A stretch of 64,000 nucleotides of DNA from positions 1 to 64,000 of the forward strand of contig JAIPKB010000002.1 of NCBI GenBank assembly GCA_021733795.1. The letters are read 5' to 3'. Each line of letters opens with the position of its first letter. Position 1 is the stretch's first letter. The position numbers and the translations under genes are program-made. Positions 8,994 through 17,982 of this stretch are shown one piece after another. The notes beneath the pieces are model-generated. The model was given only the letters and a program-made list of their open reading frames with translations, was not told where the DNA came from and ran no database searches. This stretch comes from Akkermansiaceae bacterium. GTDB lineage: Bacteria; Verrucomicrobiota; Verrucomicrobiia; Verrucomicrobiales; Akkermansiaceae.

Positions 8994-11900
8994 TCACGGC
9001 TGGAAGACTTTAGTACGGAGGAAGCCCTTGTCGAGGATGTCGACCGAGGCATTGAGGCGGAAGCGTCGGTACTCCCAGCCGGGGGGCAGATCCGGCAGGC
9101 CGGTCGGCACGGTGGTCTCACTAACCGCGCTGTCGGGGAAGGAGAGATCCTGCGAGCCCTCGATCACATAGGTGATGCCGTCCACGCTGGCCGTCGGTGT
9201 GGGTGGCCCGCTGAAAACCGGCGGGCCGGAACCGTTGCGGACCGCCAGGGTGAGCGTCAGCTCCGCCAGGGTGTCGTCGTCGGTATCCTCGATGGCACCG
9301 AGATGGAAACCACTGTCCGATCCGTCCAACGGGTTGCCGTGGAAGGCAAACTCGGCGAGGTTGTTGGCTCCGTCGCCGTCAGGATTGCCGGTCGGGGAGG
9401 CATCGGCACCTCCATCGATCGCGCTGATGTTGGCCGCGGTCCAGCTCTCGAAGGCGGAGGGGGCGGGGCCGCCGATCACTTCCAGTTGGAGACCGTAAAG
9501 ACCATTGATCAGGTTGTTTCCGGTCGTCAGCAAATTGCCTGCAATCACCCCTGTCGCGTCAGCGGTGATGTCGCTCCAATTCCAGTCGCCCTCCGTATCC
9601 AGGACTCCCGCCACTGCGTTGGCGATGTTGGTATAGCTGGCTCCGCCGTCGCCAAACAAAGTCAGCCGGTAATGACCATTGGGGGTCAGGCCGGCCAGTT
9701 TCCATTTGTAGTGGTTGCTGGTTAGGCCGGGATAATAAATATAGGATTGTTCCTCCCGCAGATTACCGCCAAAAGAAGTCAGGTAGTTGTTCCTCCAATC
9801 GCCGCCAGCCGCGCTCGCGGCGGCCTGCCCCATGGTGAAGGAGACCCCAGTGGGATCCCCGGCACCGTCGAGGATGGTGGTTTGGGAAGCGCTGCTGGTA
9901 TTGGCGTTGTTGCCGCCGACGGTTACGGCGTTCCATGCCCCGACCTGGCCGGTGTAGATTTCGCCCTCGGCGTTGTTGTTGAGCGTGCCCGTGAATACGG
10001 TGTCACCCGAACACGGAATACTGCCGGCCTCGCCGCTGTAAACGAAGTCCAAGCTGATGAGATCGGGAGAGCCCGCAGTCTGGGCCACCGTGGTGAAGGT
10101 CCAGACCGGCCCGGGGCTTGGTCCGGACGCGTTGGTGGCCACCACCTGCCAACTGTAATCCATTCCTGTTAGCAGGTTGCCCGGTGGATCGAAGCTGCTG
10201 GCAACGCCCGTCGCGGTGGGTGTGACCGGCTTGGATTCGGACGAGCGCCAGAGGAACACGTCATAGCTGGCGGCCCCGGAGGAGTCCGCCCAGTCGAGCA
10301 TCGTCGTGACGGCTACATGGGTCGCGCCGGCGGAGGGGGTCGGGGCCGATGGCGTGGCGGGAGGGGAGGGGACTCCGGTCAGGGTCACGATCGCCTCGCG
10401 GTCACTCGAGACGGGATCCGTGACGGTGTAGGAAAACGTGTCGGTTCCCGTGAAACCCGGCCCGGGTGTGTAGCTGAACCCGCCATTGGAGGAGAGTGCC
10501 AAGGTGCCGTGCGAAACATCGGTGGTGACCGATGCCGTCAGCGGGCTGCCGCTTGGATTGATGTCGTTGGCCAGCACTCCGGGCCCGGCGATGACGGTGG
10601 GCGTGAGGGAGTCCACCGGGTAGCTGTCGTCCACCGCCACCACCGGCACCGGGGTGCCCGGAAAGCTGGTGTAGCTCATGTTTCCCTCGGTATCGACCGC
10701 CATGATGTTGAAGGGATGGGCACCCAGTTCGAGCCTCGCCTCGCCGGCATGCTTGCTGAAGGTGGTGACCGGGGAGTCGGCGAGGTTGAGGTGCAGGTCG
10801 GCGGCCGAGCTGGGGATGTAGTATTGGAACACCGCCAGCGGATTCGCCGAGGTGGCGGTCAGATACTCCGGTCCCGCGGTGACGCCGACGGTGGTATTGT
10901 TATAAACGTGCGGATCAGCACTCATCAGGTAACGATTCCAGGCGGCGAGATCCCGCTGGTTGCCCAGGGTTCCCGCGCTCGCCTCGCCGTGGGGAGTTGG
11001 GTTGGAGGCATTGTAGGTGAGAGTGAAATACTGCGAGATGTCATAACCGCCGCCGCCCATGATGTTGTTGGGGGAGGTGTCGTGCCAGATGCTGTGGAGG
11101 CAGTGGAGGGTCTCGTGGAGCGTCACGCCGGTGTAGGTGGAGTATGTCAGGGAGTTATCATTTCCCAACTGCGTGGAGAGCAGCTTGGTCATCATCTCGG
11201 TGGCGTTGTTGGGATGAAAGTCGGTGTAGGCGCCGACATAACAGAGATCGCCGCTGCCCAGGGCATTGAAGGCCACCGACGAGAAGGCCAGATTCTTGTG
11301 GAGACCGTCCTTGTAAGCGGCGGGAAGCTGGTTCCACACCTCGCCATACATGCCGGTGCCGATCGCCGTGGCCTGCGCACGGGTCTGGGACAGCACCAGT
11401 TTCTCAACACTGACGTTGCTGAAGGCGTCCAGTTCCGGATAGAACGTCAGGCGTCCGTTGCCGGCGCGCATTTGGTCCTCGGCCATCCAGCTCTGCATGA
11501 GTTTGGTCTGCAGGCCGAAGTGGACGAGCCAGTCCGGGTCCACCGGCGAATTGGCCTCGTCGGATGGCACCACATACCAGACCTTGAAGCGGTAGTCGGT
11601 CGCGGTCGGCGGGGTGAAGACCAGGTTGAGCGCGACCGGCCCTTGACCGTCGGTGATGGTCAGGGTGTTGCTGCCGGGTTTGAGGTCCACCAGACAGCGG
11701 AAACGGGAGCCATCCCTGGTGAAGGAAACCCCCGCGGTGGCGGGTGCCGCAGTGATCGTTAGAGTGGGGCCGCCGTCAAAGGTGCCGTCCACCATCACCA
11801 TCGAATAGCGGAAAACCTGGCCATCCACAAGGTTGCTGAACTGCACCGTGGAGGTGCCCGTGTGGAATGCCCACTCGGGTCCGTTGATGGATCCGTTGTC

Positions 11901-14900
11901 ATTGACGGCCACCACCTGCCAGTGGTAGCTCACCCCGTCGGTCAGGCTCGGTGGCGTCCATTGACTCAGGGTGACCGTCGCGGTGGCGGTGGCGGGTTTG
12001 CTGCCACTTGCCAGCCAGAGATACACCTCGTAACCGGTGGCACCGGCGGAGTCCGCCCAATCAAGCGTCGGATTAACGGCCACACCTGTGGCGGCGTTGG
12101 CGGGCGACGGCGTGGCCGGCATTGCGGGCAGGGTTCCGATCACCGCGTTGCCGCTCAATGCCACGTCGGCAAAGCCGCCTGGCAGGTTGGCGGCCACGAC
12201 ATGCAGTGTGGCGGTCTTGCCACCGATGGTGGTGGGATTGAAGCGCACCGCGACGATGCGTTCGGAACCGGGAGCCAGCACCGTCTCGCCGGAGTCCTCG
12301 CTGAGGAGGAACTCTCCGGAATTGGCACCGGCCAACTGGACGCTCGTGATCGTCAGCTCGGTGGACACGCTGTGATTGACGATGGTGATCTCCTTTTTGG
12401 CAGTCGCGCCCAGGTCGAGGCTCTGGGTGCCGAAACCACAGGAGGCAGGGAACACCTGGGAGGCCGTGTTCAAGGTCTTGAGCAGGTTGTTGATATCGCT
12501 GCCGGCGTTGGCACCGGGGCCACTGTAGGTGTAGGGTGAGTCAAGACCCGAGGCCGGCGTCACGATCTTGAACAGATGCTCGCCCGCGGCAAGAGTCACC
12601 GGAGTTCCGTCGGCCAGCGGCACGCGGTCGATGGTGATGGACCCGCCATAACTGGCGCTGAACACGTAGGCACCGGCATTGGTGATGTTGAGCGCTCCCG
12701 AATAGACCGTGCGATGTTCGGTATCACCGAAGCGCATGTCCTCATGGGGCGCGTCGCCAACGATCCGGCCCATCACGCTGCTGACGATCGGGGTGCCCTC
12801 TTCGAAGTCCGCCGCCGGGGACGTCCCGGTGAAGTAGTACTTGTAGTGGGTCTTGGGAGTGATCAGATAGAACCCGCGGGTGACCGGGTTGCCGAGCGGA
12901 TTCCCGGCCGCGTCGAACAGGCGCGCGCTGATCACCGAGGACTGGGTGATCGGGAATGACCCCGTATATACAGTGGAGGTGTTGGTCGGGAAATTGTACC
13001 AACTGTTATTATAGTCGGTGCCCACCGTGTAGCGGATGGTGCCCGCGACGGGTGAGGTCATGGTCACCATGCCGCCGGCGACAAAACAGGCGTCTTTCGG
13101 ATCGACCTGGGTCGTCACGCTCAGGTCCACCGGCCGCATGACGCGCTGATAGAGCCGGTCGGTCTGTTGCTGGCGCATCAGGAAATTGGTCCAGTTGCGG
13201 CGGGGGGAGGGTTCCTGGTTCCACGTCGGTTCGCCCAGGGCCGGCATTGACAGGCGGAAGGCGGGGACCTCGACCTCATAGGGCGTTTCCCATTCCATGA
13301 TATGGGCGCCGAGGATCTTGTCTTCGCGGCCGGTGAGCGGCAGGAAACTGGGCTGCAGGTCGGTGTAGATGGTGTCCGGCGCGCCAATGTAGCGGAACAG
13401 CGGGGTCAAGCGGTTGTAGATGCCTTCCGCGGGGCGATAGAGCAGGCACCGGTTGTAGGGTGCGGCGCGGCTCGACTGCCCGAACCCCGCGACATGGCCA
13501 CCCGCGGCGCGCATCACGGAGTAGCCGCCCTGCGAGGCGTTCTGGCCGTCGTCATAGCCCCAGGCGGTATAGACCATGTTGGTCCGCATGTCGTAACCCT
13601 TGCCGACGGCGCCAGGCGCGCTCCACGCCCAGGAACTCTTGCCGAGGGACTCGAGCTTGGCATCCAGGCGACGCAGATACCAGACCAAGCCCTCGCCACC
13701 GCTGGCATAGTTGTTGGTGACTTTGCTGGTCGCGTAGTAAGGATAGGTTTCAAACTCCGAGGTGGGCACCTCGTCGGCACCGATATGGATATAGGGCGAG
13801 GTGTAAAAGACCTCCGCCATTTCGCCGATGAGATCCTCCATCGCTGTCACTGCGGTGCTGTAGTTGATGTTGATGTCGTGGGTGACGGTCGTGCCGCCCG
13901 ACGAGCAGAAGATGGCGGGCAGGGTCTGGGTCATGAAGGCCGCCCATGAGGGCGTGTCGATCTCCGGAACAATGACCACCCCGCGGTTCTTGGCATACTC
14001 GACCAGAGCCGACAGCTCCGCCTTGGTATAATACAAACGGGATCCCGCCGGCGGCAGATAGAAGCCCGCCGAGCTGTTGCCATTACTGTTTTTTTTCAGC
14101 GCGGCGAGTGCCGGGATCTCGGTGCCAAACGTGAACAAGCCGTCGGCGCTCATGAACAGGTGCATGTAGGTGACCTTGTACATGCGGTGCAGGTCCACGA
14201 ATTCATAGAGGGTTTCGAGCGGATGGAAGAAGCGCCCGATGTCCCACATCACGGTGCGCAGCGGCGCGGCAGGTTGGTCCTCGATCAACATCTGAGGCAC
14301 CTTGGCCGGGGTGCCGGTGGTGTCGAGGGCCTGTAACAAGGTCACGGAGGCCCACGCCACGGCTTGATAGTTCTGGCCGGAAAGCACGATATTGGTGCCA
14401 TTCGCGTCCAGCGTGTAGGCCTCGCCGACGAGCGCGGGATTGAAGCGCAGCGCGATGTCACCGGATTGCGCCGTGCCCTGCAAGGCGGTCAGGTTCAGTC
14501 CCGATGCCATGAACAAATCCCTGGCCATCACTTGGGCCAAGGGCAGGAGGAGGGCGTCCTCGGCCACGATGCGTGTGCCCGCAGTCACATTGAAATCTCC
14601 CGTCCCCATGGTCACGGTCTTCGGCCAGGGGATCAGGTAGCCAGGGTAGCGCTCACCGGTGGTGAAGGTCCAGACCGCGCCTTCGGTAGCACCATTCCCG
14701 TTGATCGCCACAACCTGCCAGTTGTAGAGGGATTCGCCGGCCAGCGGTTGCGCCAGCAGGTGACTGCTGGAGGTGACCGTGGCGGTCGGGGTGGCGGGTT
14801 TGCTCTCGCTGGCAAGCCAGACAAAGAGCTGATAGCTCTCGGCACCCAGGCTGTCGCCCCAGTCCAGCAGGGTTTCCACCAGTACGTCGGTCGAGGCGGC

Positions 14901-16009
14901 TGCCGGAGAAGGCGTGTTCGGTGCCAGCGGGCGGCCGTCGTCGGTGGTGAAGGTCCAGACCGGGCCGTTCATCACGCCGACCGGGTTGCGGGCGACGACC
15001 TGCCAACTGTAGGTGGTGAGCGGCATCAGGGGGTCCTGCGGCGTATATTGGCCAATCGTCACGGTCGCCGTCGGCTCTGCGGGCTGCCCCCCGGAGGTCG
15101 GCCACAGAAACACGTCGTAGGTTTCCGCATCGGCACTGGTGGACCAAGCAAGCGACGTATAGGCTGGCATGTCGATCGAGCCATCTGCGGGTTGCGGCGT
15201 GCCCGGTGGAGTCTGCGGCGGCTGGGTGCGTTGCAGGTGCAGCAATTGGGCACCGTAGAGGCCCAGCGTGGGATTGGGGGCCGTGAAGGTGCCGCTGATC
15301 GTGCCGCGGCTGTCGGTGGTGAGGCTGTCCCAGTTCCAGTCGCCCTCGTTGTCGCGGGCGCCTGCGATGCCGTTGGCAATGTTGGAGGCACCCGTGGAGT
15401 TTCCGCTGCCACCGAAAAACGTCAGCCGGTAGATGCCGTTAGGGATCAGGCCGGAGAAAGCCCAGGTGAAATGATCGCCGGTGATTACGCCGTTATAAAG
15501 GTAAGCGGTCTCCGCCCGCAGTTGCCGGGTGGTTCCGGGAGTCCCATCATTGGGCGCGCAGCGCCAGCCGCCTGCGAGAGGGGCACTGAACCCGGCGGCT
15601 TCTCCCAACGCCAGTTTGGCGGTCGTCACGACACCGCCGCCATGGGTGAGAAAGCCGCTGATGGTGCTGCTTTGATTGTAGGTGCCGATGTTCAGGGCGT
15701 TCCAATCCCCCCCTGGCCGGTGAATACATTGCCGACCGCATTGTTCATGGTGGTGCCGGTCAGGAGGGTGTCGCCGGAGCAAGGTGCCGTGTGGCCCGAT
15801 CCGTCGCCGCCGCTGCCGCCCACCACGAAGTCCACGCTGATGAGTTCCGCGTTTTCTGCCGCGTGGGTGACTGGCACCAAGGCGACCGAGGCGGCGCAGA
15901 CGAGTGCGGCGATCCAGTTGTCAAACGCGTGCTGCCGACCTGCCGATGAAATGGATGAGGTGTTTGCCCGTTTTGCGGGACTCAATCTGGTGAACGAATC
16001 TTGAATCAT
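8994..16009 (-). CDS. giant multidomain GH20 hexosaminidase with metalloprotease-like domain; frameshifted near its start
   Basis: One gene appears to be split over two frames. The first 101 codons start at 16009 (MIQDSF, with a signal-type segment ending PVTHA). They run into a seven-G run (coding strand, 15707-15713), after which the frame continues as DWNALNIG. A duplicate domain near the C-terminus (TGQVGAWNAV) shows that the two parts belong together, giving about 2340 aa. Order: a jelly-roll-like domain, two fibronectin-III-like domains, a GH20 N-domain and barrel with HIGADE (about residues 743-748), a chitobiase-C-like section, an abnormal-spindle/choice-of-anchor-type Ig domain, and another FN3. 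Then come a zincin-like region with HETLHCLHSIWH (bases about 11090-11124), a cadherin-like Ig domain, FN3, a second jelly roll and a calcium-loop tail (GNPDGDGANN). Whether the frameshift is real, phase-variable or a sequencing error cannot be decided here. Confidence 0.82.
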
Positions 16010-16209
16010 GTGATTTGAAGTTTTGGCAAGCACGCATAGCCTGCCGCGCCGGGACAAGCCCTGGCCGGAAAATAGGGCCCGGCGGGCGGATTGAAAAGGC
16101 GGATTGCAGTTTTGCACGGTGTATGAAGGTTGGACATCTCGGGCAGTTGCACCCTGAGCGAACCGGTCGGCAGCCCCGGGGGGCGCGGGAGTTAGCTGGC
16201 TTGGGAGGT
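16010..16209. other. short intergenic stretch upstream of the large GH20 gene
   Basis: No gene is supported on either strand. This is the probable leader and promoter region of the three-gene GH20 row, but no convincing -35/-10 pair or strong ribosome-binding site is visible on the minus strand. Confidence 0.4.
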
Positions 16210-16698
16210 CTATCGCAGCCCGCAGGTTTGGGAGACGCGGTGCCGGTTGTTGGCGAATTTCCGGTAGCCCCAGTCAAACAGGCCACGCAGGCCGGGCGTC
16301 ACCGAAACCAGATAGAGCGGCCAGGTCCACCAGATCCGGCGCATGGCGTAGCGGTAAACCGCCGCCCCGGCGAGGTGGCTGCCATCGGCGAACAAGAGAT
16401 GCAGATCATCGAACAGGGTTTCATCAGCCACCGCCAGGCGGGCTCGCACCCAGTCCGCCTGGAGCGGGGCGATGCCGAATCCCCGGCGGCGCAGGGCGTT
16501 TTCCCAGAATGGGACCCAGCGCCGGCAGAGGCCGCAGGAATCGTCATAGAGGATCCAACCGCCCACCGGGGGCTCGGTGATGGGAGTGATGGGAGTGATG
16601 GGAGTGATGGGAGTGATGGGGAGAATGGGAAGCGCCATGATTCCCATAGTTCCCATATCCCCAGCGGGTGGCAGGATGGGAGGATTCGGTCGGTTCAT
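16210..16698 (-). CDS. DCC-family thiol-disulfide oxidoreductase (DUF393)
   Basis: The 162-aa protein carries the defining DxxCxxC motif (DDSCGLC, near residue 55) right after the strand WILY. The rest of the DUF393/DCC pattern follows: an internal LQADW segment, LHLLFADGSHLAGAAVYRYAM, and a C-terminal region rich in Trp, Arg and Tyr. Family members are thought to be thioredoxin-like redox proteins, and their partners are mostly unknown. The start at 16698 (MNRPNP) is chosen because everything upstream lacks family similarity. The N-terminal 35 residues are unusual: a 9-bp DNA repeat encodes four Ile-Thr-Pro units ahead of the domain. The gene stands alone between the GH20 row and a tRNA. Confidence 0.85.
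   Translation of the reverse strand: MNRPNPPILPPAGDMGTMGIMALPILPITPITPITPITPITEPPVGGWILYDDSCGLCRRWVPFWENALRRRGFGIAPLQADWVRARLAVADETLFDDLHLLFADGSHLAGAAVYRYAMRRIWWTWPLYLVSVTPGLRGLFDWGYRKFANNRHRVSQTCGLR
16582..16617 (+). repeat. four tandem copies of a 9-bp unit inside the DCC gene
   Basis: The unit GGGAGTGAT is repeated four times without error and is flanked by degenerate copies on both sides. Being 9 bp it keeps the reading frame, and on the minus strand it adds Ile-Thr-Pro units to the N-terminus. Perfect identity suggests recent slippage. Confidence 0.9.
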
Positions 16699-16994
16699 GG
16701 GGCAAGGCGTCTTCCTTGGTGGACGGTGATGGGGGATCCCTCCGCGAACAGCGCGGAATCGGGTGTCGCTGGAGTTGCACATGGCTGTTTGCGAGCGAAC
16801 TTCGCACCATTCGGATGGCTGTCAAGGTCTGGCCGGTTGGAGTCTGTGGGCGGTCGGTCGGGGTGGCTGGATCGGGTGGTGGTGATCCGAACTCGGAGAA
16901 ATGCACCGCATTTTTGAATAATCAGCTTGCAATTTAGCTTGAGGCATCCGATCTTGCGCGGCCCCGCCACTGAGTGGCGGAGCTTGGATGATGT

Positions 16995-17071
16995 CGGGGC
17001 GTAGCGCAGTCTGGTAGCGCGCTTCGTTCGGGACGAAGAGGCCGTGGGTTCGAATCCCGCCGCCCCGACCA
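16995..17071 (+). tRNA. tRNA-Pro (anticodon CGG)
   Basis: A 77-nt cloverleaf can be folded by eye. The acceptor stem pairs CGGGGCG with CGCCCCG, followed by the discriminator A and an encoded CCA. The D-arm is GCGC/GCGC and the anticodon stem is CTTCG/CGAAG around loop TTCGGGA, which gives anticodon CGG (reads CCG, proline). The T-arm contains GGTTCGAATCC. About 300 bp with no supportable gene lies upstream. A broken PIN gene lies just downstream, so the tRNA 3' end may have served as an integration site, although no second copy of that end is present in the window. Confidence 0.95.
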
Positions 17072-17177
17072 TCAAGAAACGCTGGGAAAGACCGTGGTTA
17101 CAAGGTTTTTGCGCCATCGGGTCCAAAGCTCTCAAGTCCGCCGAGGTCCGGCGCAAATACCACCCAAATCCGGAAAA

Positions 17178-17315
17178 ACCGTGCAAATTTGGCAACTCGC
17201 CATCTCGGCCGCCGATCTGTTCATCCGGCACAAGCTCCCTCCCGCCGACTTCCTGATCTACGCCATCGCCCTTGCCCGCAAGGCAACGCTTTGAACCCAG
17301 GACCCACACTTTGAT
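17178..17315 (+). pseudogene. remnant of a PIN-domain toxin (VapC-like), C-terminal part
   Basis: One frame reads AADLFIRHKLPPADFLIYAIAL, then KATL, then a TGA (17292-17294), then continues in frame as TQDPHFD. This matches the last third of PIN-domain ribonucleases: a helix with alanine-rich start, the conserved acidic D of the xADxxIYAxA segment, and a closing TQDxHF block. The stop falls where VapC proteins normally have an aromatic or threonine residue. The N-terminal two thirds and any antitoxin gene are missing; upstream lies the tRNA. The identification rests on pattern recognition of a short segment. Confidence 0.6.
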
Positions 17316-17361
17316 GCAAGAACGGGCAGGAAAAACCGCAGAAGGGCTTGGCGTCTTCGGG

Positions 17362-17982
17362 TCATGGTTCCGGTTGAGGAGGTGGAGGTGGCGGTGGCGG
17401 TGGCGTGGTGGGCAGGCGGCCGGCGGGGGCTTGCTGCCGCGGTTGGAGCGGTTTGACCGGGGCGGGTTCGGGTGCCCCGCGTTGCATGCCGCCACCCGCA
17501 TCCATGGCGAAGAGCGTGTTGTCCTGCTTTTGGAAAACCAACTGCATCTTCCCGCGCGGGGATTTGAGCACCATGACCTCGCTGGGATTGAAAGAAAACC
17601 AGGCGGGTTTGTCATCCGGCAGCAGGGCCGACTTTGCCGGAACCAGCCCGAAGGCGTTGTCATCGCGGAGATACTTGAGCAGTCCGGGAGAAGCTTTGAC
17701 CGCGAGGAACCACCGCCATTTTGTGACGCCCTCCGCATCGCGCCACTCGTGGCGCTCGGCATGGAGGATTTCATCGCCAGCGGTGGGGCGTTGCCAGAAT
17801 GCTTTATAAAAGACTGCGGTGGCGTCAGTCAGGGTGGCAGTCGGGGGATCGGATTGAGTGGGCGGATCCGTCTGAGCGGACGGAGCCGTCTGAGCGGGCG
17901 GATCGGACGGAGCCGTCTGCCGCTCACACGCACTCAGAAACAAGCCAAGCGCCGCTGTTGCGATGACATTCCACTTTCCCAT
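17362..17982 (-). CDS. small proline-rich lipoprotein of unknown function
   Basis: The 206-aa product begins with a lipoprotein signal ([19 protein letters not shown], lipobox LSAC with Cys19). A proline/threonine/serine linker of about 30 residues follows, then a globular part (about 50-155) and a C-terminus made largely of proline, including a run of about ten. No family is recognised for the globular part. Its start codon overlaps the stop of the 2597-aa gene (TGATG), so it is very likely translated by coupling as the last gene of that operon. A role as the membrane anchor or assembly factor of the giant protein would fit the context but is inference only. Confidence 0.75.
   Translation of the reverse strand: MGKWNVIATAALGLFLSACERQTAPSDPPAQTAPSAQTDPPTQSDPPTATLTDATAVFYKAFWQRPTAGDEILHAERHEWRDAEGVTKWRWFLAVKASPGLLKYLRDDNAFGLVPAKSALLPDDKPAWFSFNPSEVMVLKSPRGKMQLVFQKQDNTLFAMDAGGGMQRGAPEPAPVKPLQPRQQAPAGRLPTTPPPPPPPPPQPEP

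Noticed and set aside
16695..17774. A 359-codon minus-strand frame containing [24 protein letters not shown]
   Set aside because: That peptide is the well-known artefact of translating a tRNA gene on the wrong strand; the frame crosses tRNA-Pro and has no other coherent similarity.
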